Shown: in pieces, positions 16,675 to 25,857 of the stretch
How the letters are laid out: each line of letters starts with the position of its first letter
Position numbering within the stretch: position 1 is the first letter of the stretch
DNA from: Ruania alkalisoli
GTDB taxonomy: Bacteria > Actinomycetota > Actinomycetes > Actinomycetales > Beutenbergiaceae
Assembly (NCBI RefSeq): GCF_014960965.1
Contig: NZ_CP063169.1
Span: forward strand, 157,581 to 221,580
Direction of reading: 5' to 3'
Length of the DNA stretch: 64,000 nt
Notes under the pieces: generated by a model
The model's input: only the letters and a program-made list of their open reading frames with translations
What the model was told of the DNA's origin: nothing
Databases searched by the model: none
Program-made: the position numbers and the translations under genes

Positions 16675-18024
16675 ATGGCTGTTCACTCTTCCCACGCATC
16701 GCGACGATGGCTCGGGATCGGTATCGCTGCACTTGCCAGCCTCGGCTTGGTCGCGTGCAGTTCAAGCGACCCGGGCGGCGCTGCTCCCGGGGACGGGGGC
16801 GATGAGGGCGGCGTCACGACGGTGACCTTGTGGGCCTGGTATCCCGAGGTACAGCAGGTGGTCGATGTCTTCAACGAGAATCATGACGACGTCCAGGTCG
16901 ACCTGGTCAACGCCGGTGTCGGCGAGGACGCGTATGCGAAGTTGCGGACCGCGCTGGAGTCCGGAACCGGCGCGCCCGATGTGATCCAGATGGAACTCAG
17001 CGAGCTGCCGAGCTTCCAGGTGATGGACGGGCTCCTCGACATCGCACCGCACGGGGCGAACGACGTCGCCGGCGACTACCCGGACTGGGTGTGGGAGCAG
17101 GTGTCGCAGGACGGCGCCGTCTACGCCATCCCCGTCGATGCCGGCCCCATCGCCTCGATGTACCGCGCCGATCTCTATGACGAGTACGGACTGGAGCCAG
17201 CCCAGACCTGGGACGAGTACCGCGCGAATGCGCAGGCACTCCAGGCTGCGGACCCGGATCTGTACATCTCGGCCTTCCAGATCGGCAATGCCTCGAATCT
17301 CGTCGGGTTGATCCAGCAGGCCGGCGGAGAGCCCTACGGCTACGACTTCGAGAATCCTGAGGACGTCACGATCGACTTCGACAACGAGATCACCCGGAGG
17401 GTGCTCAACTACTGGGGTGACCTCATCGATGAGGGACTGGTCGCCGCACAGCCGTATCACTCGACCGAATGGGATAACGGCATCGCTACCGGCGCCTATC
17501 TGACGACCATCGAGGCGGCGTGGCGCCCCGGCTATCTGAGCAACGTGGCCGACTCCACCGCAGGGCAGTGGCGAGTGGCACCGATCCCGCAGTGGGAGGA
17601 AGGTGATGATCTGCAGGGCAATCACGGCGGATCGACCTTCGCGGTGACGAGTCAGACGGATTCCCCCGAGGCCTCGGCTCAGGTCGCGATCGAGATCTTC
17701 GGTTCGGACGAGCCGTGGGAGGTCGGCATCGAAGAGGCGTTCCTCTTCCCCGTCTACAACCCGGTCGCGCAGTCCGAGGAGTTCCTGGAGCGCCCGTATG
17801 AGTTCTTCGGCGGGGAGTCCGCGAACGAGGTGTTCGTTCCGGCCGCTCAGTCGGTGAGCCCCCTCGAGTTCACTCCGTTCGACTCGTTCGCCAAGTCGAC
17901 GATCAATGAGCAGGTGGCCGCCGCGATCGCGGGCGAGCAGACCATGGATGAGGCCGCCGCCGAGATTCAGCGAATCCTCGTCGAGTATGCACAGTCCGTT
18001 GGCATGACTGTCACTGAGCCCTGA
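16675..18024 (+). CDS. Sugar ABC transporter substrate-binding lipoprotein
   Basis: 449 residues from ATG 16675, with ribosome site AAGGAGGA at 16662-16669. The signal peptide ends in the lipobox LVAC, followed by a Ser/Gly/Asp-rich linker, so it is a membrane-anchored lipoprotein. TTVTLWAWYPEVQQVVDVFN and APDVIQMELSELPSFQVMDG are typical of family 1 sugar-binding proteins. It delivers an oligosaccharide, probably the arabinose-containing GH51 substrate, to the two permeases that follow. No ATPase is encoded, so a shared MsmK-type ATPase elsewhere is expected. The stop codon sits in a 7-base tandem repeat. Confidence 0.95.
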   Translation: MAVHSSHASRRWLGIGIAALASLGLVACSSSDPGGAAPGDGGDEGGVTTVTLWAWYPEVQQVVDVFNENHDDVQVDLVNAGVGEDAYAKLRTALESGTGAPDVIQMELSELPSFQVMDGLLDIAPHGANDVAGDYPDWVWEQVSQDGAVYAIPVDAGPIASMYRADLYDEYGLEPAQTWDEYRANAQALQAADPDLYISAFQIGNASNLVGLIQQAGGEPYGYDFENPEDVTIDFDNEITRRVLNYWGDLIDEGLVAAQPYHSTEWDNGIATGAYLTTIEAAWRPGYLSNVADSTAGQWRVAPIPQWEEGDDLQGNHGGSTFAVTSQTDSPEASAQVAIEIFGSDEPWEVGIEEAFLFPVYNPVAQSEEFLERPYEFFGGESANEVFVPAAQSVSPLEFTPFDSFAKSTINEQVAAAIAGEQTMDEAAAEIQRILVEYAQSVGMTVTEP

Positions 18025-18062
18025 GCCCTGAGCCCTGAGCCCTGAGCCCTGAACCCTGAGAC
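18014..18062. repeat. 7-base tandem repeat at the binding-protein stop codon
   Basis: Five perfect copies of CTGAGCC (18014-18048) are followed by CTGAACC and CTGAGAC. Because each unit contains TGA and the period is not a multiple of three, every frame meets a stop within 21 bases whatever the copy number. It lies just before the 18067-18092 hairpin. Confidence 0.9.
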
Positions 18063-18066
18063 CAGA

Positions 18067-18092
18067 GCCCGGTGCCGGCAACGGCACCGGGC
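18067..18092 (+). terminator. Intercistronic stem-loop between binding protein and permeases
   Basis: GCCCGGTGCCG and CGGCACCGGGC form a perfect 11-bp stem closed by GCAA, a GNRA tetraloop. It sits between the binding-protein gene and the first permease, where such structures commonly give higher binding-protein expression by attenuation or mRNA protection. There is no T tract, so partial read-through is likely. Confidence 0.7.
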
Positions 18093-18115
18093 ACCCCACG
18101 TCCACAAGGATCGCC

Positions 18116-19084
18116 ATGACCAAAGCCATTGCCGCCGACCACGTCGGTAGCACCACCGCGGCGGCGGGATCGACATCCGGTCCGACCCTGAAACGCCGTC
18201 GGACACAGGCCGAGAGCCGTGGCCGGTACGGATGGGTGCTGCTGGCTCCGTTCGCCGCCACCTTCGTGCTCTTCCTCATCGTGCCGCTGGCCTACGCGCT
18301 GTGGCTGAGCCTCCACTCGCGCTCGATCACGGGTTCGCAGAACTGGGCCGGATTCGACAACTACATCCGCGTCTTCAGCGACTCCTCCTTCCTAGGAGGC
18401 CTGGGGCGGGTGCTGCTGTACGGGGTGCTGCAGGCGCCCATCATGCTCGTCCTCGCGTTGGTGCTGGCCCTGATGCTGGACGCGGTCACCACACGTCTGT
18501 CCCGCCTGTCCCGCATCGTCGCGTTCATGCCCTACGCGGTGCCCGCGGTGATCGGTGTGCTGATGTGGGGTTTCCTGTACAGCCCGCAGCTCGGACCTGC
18601 CAGCATCCTCACCGCTCTGTTCGGGGATGCGGCACCGGATCTGCTGGGATCGAACCTGGTGCTGTACTCGCTCGTCAACATCGTGACGTGGCAGATGACC
18701 GGCTACAACATGATCATCATCTATGCGGCACTGCAGGGTCTGCCGCGCGAGATCTACGAGGCGGCCCGTATCGACGGCGCCGGCGGATGGAAACTCGCGA
18801 CGCAGATCAAGCTACCGCTGGTAGCGCCGGCCGTGGTGCTCTCGACCGTGTTCACCATCATCGCGACGCTGCAGCTCTTCTCGGAGCCGAAGGTGCTGCA
18901 GTCGACGCGACCTGACGCGGTACCCGCGGACTTCACGCCGAATATGTACGCCTACAACCAGGCGTTCGCGTACGGCCAGTTCAACTACGCCGCCACGATC
19001 TCGTTCGTGCTCGGTGTGGTCATCATCATCGGCTCGTACATCTTCCTGTACGTCACTCGCCGAAGGAGTGGACTCCATGACTGA
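18116..19084 (+). CDS. Sugar ABC transporter permease (MalF/UgpA type)
   Basis: 322 residues, ATG 18116 with AAGGA at 18106-18110. A charged N-terminal tail precedes six predicted membrane helices, starting WVLLAPFAATFVLFLIVPLA. The cytoplasmic EAA loop, which docks the ATPase, is EAARIDGAGGWKLATQIKLP. It is the first of two permeases of the arabinoside importer. Its stop overlaps the next start by eight bases, so the two subunits are made together. Confidence 0.95.
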   Translation: MTKAIAADHVGSTTAAAGSTSGPTLKRRRTQAESRGRYGWVLLAPFAATFVLFLIVPLAYALWLSLHSRSITGSQNWAGFDNYIRVFSDSSFLGGLGRVLLYGVLQAPIMLVLALVLALMLDAVTTRLSRLSRIVAFMPYAVPAVIGVLMWGFLYSPQLGPASILTALFGDAAPDLLGSNLVLYSLVNIVTWQMTGYNMIIIYAALQGLPREIYEAARIDGAGGWKLATQIKLPLVAPAVVLSTVFTIIATLQLFSEPKVLQSTRPDAVPADFTPNMYAYNQAFAYGQFNYAATISFVLGVVIIIGSYIFLYVTRRRSGLHD

Positions 19085-20015
19085 TCTCGCTACGGCGACG
19101 GGCGTCAGGGCCGGTGGGGCACCGCATCGAGTGCGATCCACACCGTCAGGCGGCCGGGCGCGCCGCCCGATGAGCATCGGTCGCATCGCGTTGATCCTGG
19201 GATTAATCGTCTCGATCGTCTACTTCTTCCTACCGTTCTGGTGGCTCGGGGTGGCATCGACCAAGTCCACCGGCGATCTCTACACCAGCCCGTCACTGTG
19301 GTTCGCCGACGGGTTCGCGTTCTTCGAGAACATCGCGCGCACATTCGCATATCAGAACGGCATCTTCTTCACGTGGATCTGGAACACGATCCTCTATTCG
19401 GTCACGTCGGCCGTGGGCGCTACCGTGCTGGCCACCATGGGAGGGTACGCGTTCGCCAAGTATCGCTTTCGCGGACGGAAGGTCTCGTTCGCGATTCTCC
19501 TGGGCGCGGTGATGATCCCTAATACCGTGCTGGTGCTGCCGACCTACATGATCATGTCGAACCTCGGCCTGGTGAACACGATATGGGCCGTGATCCTGCC
19601 CGGGCTGCTGAACCCGCTCGGCGTCTATCTGGTGCGCATCTATGGTCAGGATGCGGTCCCGGACGAGGTGCTGGAATCAGCACGCATCGACGGCGCCAAG
19701 GAGTTCCGGATCTTCACGCAGATCGCGCTCCCGATGCTGCGCCCGGCGATCGCCACTGTGCTGTTGTTCTCCCTGGTGAACACATGGAACAACTTCTTCC
19801 TGCCGCTGGTGATGATTTCCGACAACAGGCTCTATCCGCTCACCGTCGGTCTCAACAACTGGCGTGCACTCGCGACCATCGACGGTAGCGCCGGGCAGGA
19901 CCTGTACCCACTCCTGATCATGGGCTCACTGCTGGCCGTGGTCCCGCTGATCATCGCGTTCCTCGCGATGCAGCGTCAGTGGCAGAGCGGACTGGCGCTC
20001 GGTGCGGTGAAGTAG
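19077..20015 (+). CDS. Sugar ABC transporter permease (MalG/UgpE type)
   Basis: 312 residues from ATG 19077, with a GAAGGAG ribosome site inside the previous gene. Six membrane helices begin with IGRIALILGLIVSIVYFFLP; the EAA loop is ESARIDGAKEFRIFTQIALP and the family end LALGAVK is present. It partners the preceding permease. It is the last gene of the operon and is followed by a strong intrinsic terminator. Confidence 0.95.
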   Translation: MTDLATATGVRAGGAPHRVRSTPSGGRARRPMSIGRIALILGLIVSIVYFFLPFWWLGVASTKSTGDLYTSPSLWFADGFAFFENIARTFAYQNGIFFTWIWNTILYSVTSAVGATVLATMGGYAFAKYRFRGRKVSFAILLGAVMIPNTVLVLPTYMIMSNLGLVNTIWAVILPGLLNPLGVYLVRIYGQDAVPDEVLESARIDGAKEFRIFTQIALPMLRPAIATVLLFSLVNTWNNFFLPLVMISDNRLYPLTVGLNNWRALATIDGSAGQDLYPLLIMGSLLAVVPLIIAFLAMQRQWQSGLALGAVK

Positions 20016-20039
20016 GGAGACGGCGACCGGAGGCGGACG

Positions 20040-20106
20040 AAATCGACGGTCATACTGCCAACCAGGCTCGTATACGCACTCGTTGGCAGTATGACCGTCG
20101 ATTTTT
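20040..20106 (+). terminator. Intrinsic terminator of the first arabinoside operon
   Basis: Perfect 23-base arms (20040-20062 and 20082-20104) surround a 19-base loop and run directly into five T residues (20102-20106), giving stem plus U tract. It is the only terminator in the window with a proper T run. Confidence 0.9.
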
Positions 20107-20219
20107 CTGACCACCTTCGGGGTCAGCCGGCCGACGGCCGATGGCACCCAGCGCCCGTCACCTGGAGCCGGGCGCGATCAGGCTCAAGGTGAACGCTCAC
20201 ATCCATCCGTGTCTTGCTA

Positions 20220-20249
20220 TTGACAACGCTGAATGGTGGCGCCTACTGT
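20220..20249 (+). promoter_or_regulatory. Sigma-70-type promoter for the second arabinoside operon
   Basis: TTGACA (20220-20225) and TACTGT (20244-20249) are separated by 18 bases. The start codon GTG 20278 follows with ribosome site AAAGGAG at 20266-20272. The match to the housekeeping -35 is perfect. Confidence 0.65.
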
Positions 20250-20277
20250 CGACCGCAGTTCACGCAAAGGAGCACAT

Positions 20278-22212
20278 GTGACGCAGCAGCAGGTGGCCCC
20301 CACCGCCTCCCCTCCCTCGCCAGGTTCCGGCCGCCCGGCCGAGGTGGCCCCCGCCATCCCTCGCAGCACACCGGCGCATCGTCCCCTCGACCTGCGCTCG
20401 GTCCGGCTCAGCCCGGATGGCGCCCTCGGTACGTGGCAGGGCCTCAATGCCAAGGCCACCATCGGCCACTGCATCGCGAACCTCGAGACCTCCGGTGTGA
20501 TCGACAACTTCCGCCGGGTGATCGGTGAGTCCGGTGCCGACTACCGCGGCTTCGTCTTCGCCGACTCCGACCTGTACAAGACCATCGAGGCCGTCGCGTG
20601 GGAGATCGGCCGCACTGGCACCCACGAGTGGGACGCCTGGCTCGACGACGTGATCGACCTGGTGGCCCGCGTGCAAGAGCCGTCCGGTTATGTGATGACC
20701 TGGATCCAGGGCGTGCACCCGGAGAAGAAGTTCGCCGAACTCGAGTGGACGCACGAGATGTACGTGCTCGGCCACATGATCCAGGCCGCGGTCGCGTTGT
20801 CCCGCGCTGCCGGACGCGACGACCTGCTCAGCATCGCCCGACGCTTCGCCGATCTGCTCGACCGCCGCTTCGGACCTGGCCGGGACGAAGGCATCTGCGG
20901 GCACCCACAGATCGAGACCGCGCTCGTGGAGTTGTACCGCCACACCGGCGCCGACCGCTACCTTGCCCTCGCCCAGCGGATGGTCGACCTCCGTGGGAAG
21001 GGCCTGCTCACTCCCGGGCATCTTGGGGCGACCTACTTCCAGGACCACACCCCTGTACGGGAGGCGAGGGACGCCGTCGGGCATGCCGTGCGTCAGCTGT
21101 ACCTGAACGCCGGGGTGACCGACGTGCAACTGGAGACCGGCGACGCAACCCTGATGCAGGCGATGCACGCGCAGTGGACAAGCGCCCACCACCGCAAGAT
21201 GTACCTCACCGGCGCGTTCGGCTCCCGGCACCGGGACGAGGCCTTCGGCGACGACTACGAGCTTCCCTCCGATCGTGCCTACGCCGAGACCTGTGCCTCC
21301 ATCGCTGACGTGCACTGGACCTGGCGGATGATGCTGGCCAGCCCGGATCTCGTGCCGGAGTACGCGGAGACGATCGAGCGCGAGCTGCACAACGCCCTCG
21401 CTGCTGCCGTGGACTCCACTGGCACCCGGTTCTTCTACGCGAACCCGCTGCAACTGCGACCGGACCGGTTCAGCGAGGAGAACGCCCCCCGCGACCGGCA
21501 GCACTGGTACTCCTGCGCCTGCTGCCCGCCGAATCTGGCGCGACTGGTGGCCCAGCTCGGCTCCTATGTGGCTACGGCAAGTGAGCAGGAGCTGGCGCTG
21601 CACCTGTTCGCCGACGCCGAGATCGACGTACCCGCTCACCTGGGCGGTGGCGCCCTGCGTGTGAGCACGGCCTATCCCGACGACGGCCGGGTCACCTTCG
21701 CTCTGGACGGTTCGCCGAGCTTGCGCTTGGCCGTGCGGGTACCGAGCTGGTCAGCCTCCACCACTCTCGACGGCGGACCGGTCACCCTGGACGACGACGG
21801 CTACCTGCGCGTGGACCTGGAGTCTGCGGCGCCCCTCACGCTCTCCCTCGACCTCACCCCCCGGTGGACCCGCGCCCACCACCGCGCCGACGCGCTGCGC
21901 GGTGCACGGGCGATCGAAGTAGGTCCTCGGGTGTACTGCCTGGAGCAGGTGGACCTGCCCGAGGGTGTGGCCGTCGACGACGTCCGCGTGGCCGCCGACG
22001 CCGAGCTGGAGACAGTTGCCGGCCCGGACCGCACGCGGGTGCGGGTGGAGGGCTTGGCGAGGGACGCCGTCGAAGGCCTCTACCCGGCCACAGGCCGCGG
22101 CAATCCGAGGAATCCAGAGGGATCCCGCGCTGTGACCCTGACCGCCGTCCCGTTCTCGACCTGGGGAAACCGAGGCAGCACCGCGATGCGCGTGTGGCTG
22201 CCGATCATCTGA
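20278..22212 (+). CDS. GH127 beta-L-arabinofuranosidase
   Basis: 644 residues from GTG 20278. The (alpha/alpha)6 barrel carries the GH127 zinc/nucleophile set: Glu337 and Cys339 in AETCAS, and Cys415-Cys416 in YSCACCPPN, corresponding to the Glu/Cys/Cys/Cys site of the characterised Bifidobacterium enzyme HypBA1, in which a cysteine is the nucleophile. A beta-sandwich follows (LRLAVRVPSWSASTTL). There is no signal peptide (the N-terminus is a Pro/Ser/Ala tail), so it acts inside the cell. It should release L-arabinose from beta-arabinofuranosyl linkages such as those on hydroxyproline-rich plant glycoproteins. It heads an operon that includes its own importer. Confidence 0.93.
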   Translation: MTQQQVAPTASPPSPGSGRPAEVAPAIPRSTPAHRPLDLRSVRLSPDGALGTWQGLNAKATIGHCIANLETSGVIDNFRRVIGESGADYRGFVFADSDLYKTIEAVAWEIGRTGTHEWDAWLDDVIDLVARVQEPSGYVMTWIQGVHPEKKFAELEWTHEMYVLGHMIQAAVALSRAAGRDDLLSIARRFADLLDRRFGPGRDEGICGHPQIETALVELYRHTGADRYLALAQRMVDLRGKGLLTPGHLGATYFQDHTPVREARDAVGHAVRQLYLNAGVTDVQLETGDATLMQAMHAQWTSAHHRKMYLTGAFGSRHRDEAFGDDYELPSDRAYAETCASIADVHWTWRMMLASPDLVPEYAETIERELHNALAAAVDSTGTRFFYANPLQLRPDRFSEENAPRDRQHWYSCACCPPNLARLVAQLGSYVATASEQELALHLFADAEIDVPAHLGGGALRVSTAYPDDGRVTFALDGSPSLRLAVRVPSWSASTTLDGGPVTLDDDGYLRVDLESAAPLTLSLDLTPRWTRAHHRADALRGARAIEVGPRVYCLEQVDLPEGVAVDDVRVAADAELETVAGPDRTRVRVEGLARDAVEGLYPATGRGNPRNPEGSRAVTLTAVPFSTWGNRGSTAMRVWLPII

Positions 22213-22257
22213 CACGTGCGCGGCCGAGCGGCCGTGCCGGACTCGAGGAGGAGTCGT

Positions 22258-23877
22258 ATGTACCGCATCAGGAAGAGCCGGTCCGTGCCGGCAGTGGCCG
22301 CTGTGATGGCGGGGGCGCTGGCATTGAGCGCCTGCTCCGGTGGAGACGGGGATGAAGGCGGCGGTGGTGGCGACACCATCCAGATCCTGGTTCTCAAGCA
22401 CCCGCTGACCGGTGCGATGGCCGATATGGGCTGGGTAGCCGACCTGGAGGAGGCGGCCGGGGTCACCATCGAGTGGGAAGAAGTCTCAGCCGACTGGGAC
22501 CAGAAGAAGTCCACGATGCTGGCTGCCGGGGACATTCCGGATCTGGTGGTCGGGACCAACGCGATCACCAACGCCGACCTGGCCACCTTCACCGGCCTGT
22601 TCGAAGACCTCAGCGACGATATGGACGCCCTGCCGAACGTGGCGGAGATGTTCGACGCGGTACCCGTCACACAGGAGATGGCGACCATGCCGGACGGCGC
22701 GGTGTACTCCCTGCCCAGCTACCGGCGCTTCTGGCCGGAGACGGGAACCCGCCAGTTCATCAACCAGCAGTGGCTGGACACCCTCGGCCTCGAGCAGCCG
22801 ACCACCTGGGACGAACTGCACGAGGTGCTGCTGGCCTTCAAGGAGGAGGACGCCAACGGCAACGGCGACCCCGACGACGAGATCCCGATGGACTGGGCGC
22901 CGGCCGGTGATGACGGGTTCGGGCTGTTCCAGCCGACGGTGCTGCTCGGCAGCCTCGGCCTGCCGATCGCCGACGGTGGTGGCCAGGGCTACTTCGTCGA
23001 GGACGGCCAGGTGGGCAACTTCCTGATCGACGAACGCTATCGCGAGCTCATCTCCTTCCTGCACGAGCTCTACGCCGACGGGTTGATCAGCCAGGACGTG
23101 ATGACGCAGGACTATTCGGCCTACCAGTCCGTGGCCCGCGGCGATGGCGACAGCGCACGCGTCGGCTTCACGTGGGGCTGGACCGGTTCGGACCGCGTCG
23201 GCGCCCAGCTGGTCGAGCAGTATGCGCCGCTCGCACCGCTGCAGGCCGATAGCTCCATCGGTGCGGACGAGGTCACCTGGTCCTTCGACTCCTACCTGCT
23301 GAACTACGGCGTCAACTCCATCACGATGTCCGCGCAGTCGGACAACCGTGAGGGTGCCCTGGCAGTGATCGACGCCTTCTACGATCAGGACATCTCGATC
23401 CAGGCGCTCTGGGGCGAGCTGGGGGAGAACCTCGAATCCGCCGGGGAGGACGCCTATGAGGTGCTGCCCCCCGCGGACGGCGAGTCCGATCCCTCCACGT
23501 GGAAGTGGACCACCACCCTCGCCGACAACAGCCCCGGCTGGATCCGGGAGGACATCGACGTGGTGCTCCCCACGGATCTGCAGGAGGCGGCTGACCAGTC
23601 GGAGCCGTTGGATGCCGCGATCGCGAACGTGGACCCGTCCACCGACATCTTCCCGTCCCAGTTGATCCGTATGAGCGAGGAGGATCTGAACCAGCTGGCG
23701 CTCAACAACACCGCCGTCTTCGGCATCGCGATGCAGCGGTGGGCCACCTGGATCACCGAGGGTGGCGCAGACTCCGGCTGGGACGCCTACGTGGCCGAGG
23801 TGGAAGCCGCCGGGTTGACGCAGAACCTCGAGATCCACCAGCGCTTCTACGACGAGTTCGCGGCCTCGCAGGGGTAG
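22258..23877 (+). CDS. Extracellular substrate-binding lipoprotein, large LplA/LipO type
   Basis: 539 residues from ATG 22258, with GAGGAGGA at 22245-22252. Signal peptide and lipobox LSAC are followed by an acidic Gly-rich linker. It is about 100 residues longer than ordinary sugar-binding proteins, the size class of LplA/YtcQ proteins that pair with LplB/LplC permeases and DUF624 proteins, all of which follow here. TWDELHEVLLAFKEEDANGN is a Ca-site-like loop typical of this class. It probably binds the oligosaccharides processed by the two GH127-type enzymes. Confidence 0.93.
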   Translation: MYRIRKSRSVPAVAAVMAGALALSACSGGDGDEGGGGGDTIQILVLKHPLTGAMADMGWVADLEEAAGVTIEWEEVSADWDQKKSTMLAAGDIPDLVVGTNAITNADLATFTGLFEDLSDDMDALPNVAEMFDAVPVTQEMATMPDGAVYSLPSYRRFWPETGTRQFINQQWLDTLGLEQPTTWDELHEVLLAFKEEDANGNGDPDDEIPMDWAPAGDDGFGLFQPTVLLGSLGLPIADGGGQGYFVEDGQVGNFLIDERYRELISFLHELYADGLISQDVMTQDYSAYQSVARGDGDSARVGFTWGWTGSDRVGAQLVEQYAPLAPLQADSSIGADEVTWSFDSYLLNYGVNSITMSAQSDNREGALAVIDAFYDQDISIQALWGELGENLESAGEDAYEVLPPADGESDPSTWKWTTTLADNSPGWIREDIDVVLPTDLQEAADQSEPLDAAIANVDPSTDIFPSQLIRMSEEDLNQLALNNTAVFGIAMQRWATWITEGGADSGWDAYVAEVEAAGLTQNLEIHQRFYDEFAASQG

Positions 23878-23897
23878 TGACGCCGTCATCTGATGAA

Positions 23898-23937
23898 GGT
23901 GCGGCCGGCAGGGTCGAGTGACCCCACCGGCCGCACC
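23898..23937 (+). terminator. Intercistronic stem-loop after the second binding protein
   Basis: 18-base arms (23898-23915 and 23920-23937) pair with two mismatches around loop gagt, directly between the binding protein and its permeases. Position and shape parallel the hairpin at 18067-18092 in the other operon, although the sequences differ. An attenuator or stabiliser function is inferred. Confidence 0.65.
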
Positions 23938-23960
23938 ACCACCGATCGAAGGAGATCGCT

Positions 23961-24947
23961 GTGACTGTGACGAGGAGCGGGCCCGCCCAGGGGACGGCCG
24001 TGGCGCCCTCACGCGGCCCCACCCGCACGCGACCGAAGGGTCTGGCCGGGCTGCGCCGGCACGTGCACCGGTACTGGCAGCTGTGGGTGATGGCCCTCCC
24101 GGCCATCGGCTTCGTGGTGCTGTTCGCCTACGTTCCGATGTACGGGCTGCAACTCGCCTTCCGGGAGTTCGACTTCACCGCCGGGCTCACCGGGGGCGAG
24201 TGGGTCGGGCTGAAGTACTTCCGGCAGTTCTTCGAGAGCCCGCAGTTCTGGACTCTCATGCGCAACACCGTGGTCATCAGCGTCACCACGCTGGTGGTCG
24301 GGTTCATCGCACCGATCGCTCTGGCGCTGCTGGTCAACCAGGTGATCGGGCGCCGTCGGAAGAGGTTCCTGCAGACTGCGACCTATCTGCCGCACTTCAT
24401 CTCGATCGTGGTGATCGTGGGGATGCTGCAGGTGTTCCTCTCCCCCTCCTCTGGGCTCATCACCCGGGTGGCCGAGATGGTGGGGGTCTCAGGAGCGAAC
24501 TTCCTGGGCGACACCAGTGCTTTCGTGCCCGTCTATGTGATCTCCGAGGTGTGGCAGCACGCCGGGTGGAACAGCATCATCTACCTCGCGGCGCTCGCGA
24601 GTGTCGACACCCAGCTCTACGAGGCTGCCCGGATCGACGGTGCGGGGCGGTTCACGATCATCCGCCACATCGACGTACCCGCGCTGGTGCCGACGATGAT
24701 CGTGCTGTTCATCCTGAACATGGGCACGGTGCTGAGCACCGGCTTCGAGAAGATCTTCCTCATGCAGAACCCCCTGAACCTGGGGGTCTCCGAGGTACTC
24801 GCCACCTACGTGTACAAGATCGGCATCCTGTCGAACCAGTTCAGCTATGGCACCGCGATCGGGCTGTTCAACACCCTGATCAACTTCACGTTCCTGGTGA
24901 TCACGAACCAGGTGGCCAAGCGCCTCTCCAACACGAGCCTGTGGTGA
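23961..24947 (+). CDS. ABC transporter permease, LplB type
   Basis: 328 residues from GTG 23961 with GAAGGAG at 23948-23954. The N-terminus before the first helix has LplB character (YWQLWVMALPAIGFVVLFAY), followed by PMYGLQLAFREFDFTAGLTG, the standard periplasmic loop of the family. The EAA loop is EAARIDGAGRFTIIRHIDVP. It forms the import channel with the next gene; the energising ATPase is not in the window. Confidence 0.95.
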   Translation: MTVTRSGPAQGTAVAPSRGPTRTRPKGLAGLRRHVHRYWQLWVMALPAIGFVVLFAYVPMYGLQLAFREFDFTAGLTGGEWVGLKYFRQFFESPQFWTLMRNTVVISVTTLVVGFIAPIALALLVNQVIGRRRKRFLQTATYLPHFISIVVIVGMLQVFLSPSSGLITRVAEMVGVSGANFLGDTSAFVPVYVISEVWQHAGWNSIIYLAALASVDTQLYEAARIDGAGRFTIIRHIDVPALVPTMIVLFILNMGTVLSTGFEKIFLMQNPLNLGVSEVLATYVYKIGILSNQFSYGTAIGLFNTLINFTFLVITNQVAKRLSNTSLW

Positions 24948-24951
24948 TCCC

Positions 24952-25857
24952 ATGAGACTGTCAGCCCTCTCCCGCCGCACCCCTGGCGACATCGCCTTCA
25001 CGATCGGTCTCGTCCTGACCTGCGCCCTGGTGCTGTTCCTGACGCTGTATCCGATCTACTTCGTCGTGATCGCCTCCGTCAGCGATCCCACGATGGTCGC
25101 CACCGGGCGCGTGTGGTTCATGCCGCAGGGGATCTCCTGGTTCGGGTACGAGCAGATCCTCGCCGATGAGCGCATCTGGACCGGGTACCGCAACACGATC
25201 CTCTACACGGTGGTGGGCACCGCAGTGAACCTGCTGGTGACGCTTCCCGCCGCCTACGCCCTCTCCCGGCGCGAGTTCAAGCCGCGGAGGGTGCTGATGT
25301 TCTTCTTCGCGTTCACGATGTTCTTCAACGGCGGGCTCATCCCCATGTATCTGCTGCTGCGGGACCTGAACCTGCTCGACAACTGGCTCGTGTTCATCCT
25401 CCCGACGGCGGTCAACGTCTACAACCTCATCATCGCCCGGGCGTTCTTCGAGAACTCTCTGCCGGAGGAGCTGTACGAGGCCGCCACGATCGATGGGTCG
25501 AACTACTTCCAGTTCTTCCTCAAGATGGCCGTGCCGCTGTCGATGGCGATCATCTCGGTGATCGGTCTGTACTACCTGGTGCAGCACTGGAACGACTTCT
25601 TCACCGGTCTGGTGTTCGTGCGCGATTACGACAAGCAACCGCTGCAGATCGTGCTGCGCGACATTCTCATCTCCAACCAGGCGTTCTCCGGCGGCGCCGG
25701 TGGTGCCGGGGGATCGGGAGGCAGTTACGCGCAGCAGTACGCCGACCAGATCAAGTACGGCGTGATCGTGGTCTCCACCCTGCCGGTGATCGTGCTCTAC
25801 CCCTTCCTGCAGCGGTACTTCGAGAAGGGCGTGATGATCGGGTCGGTGAAGGGCTGA
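24952..25857 (+). CDS. ABC transporter permease, LplC/YtcP type
   Basis: 301 residues, ATG 24952, only four bases after the LplB-type gene. Six membrane segments are visible; MFFNGGLIPMYLLLRDLNLLD and the EAA loop EAATIDGSNYFQFFLKMAVP match LplC/YtcP proteins. A Gly/Ala/Ser-rich insertion (AFSGGAGGAGGSGG) lies in the last periplasmic loop. The C-terminus KGVMIGSVKG is the family end. The stop overlaps the DUF624 start by one base. Confidence 0.95.
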   Translation: MRLSALSRRTPGDIAFTIGLVLTCALVLFLTLYPIYFVVIASVSDPTMVATGRVWFMPQGISWFGYEQILADERIWTGYRNTILYTVVGTAVNLLVTLPAAYALSRREFKPRRVLMFFFAFTMFFNGGLIPMYLLLRDLNLLDNWLVFILPTAVNVYNLIIARAFFENSLPEELYEAATIDGSNYFQFFLKMAVPLSMAIISVIGLYYLVQHWNDFFTGLVFVRDYDKQPLQIVLRDILISNQAFSGGAGGAGGSGGSYAQQYADQIKYGVIVVSTLPVIVLYPFLQRYFEKGVMIGSVKG

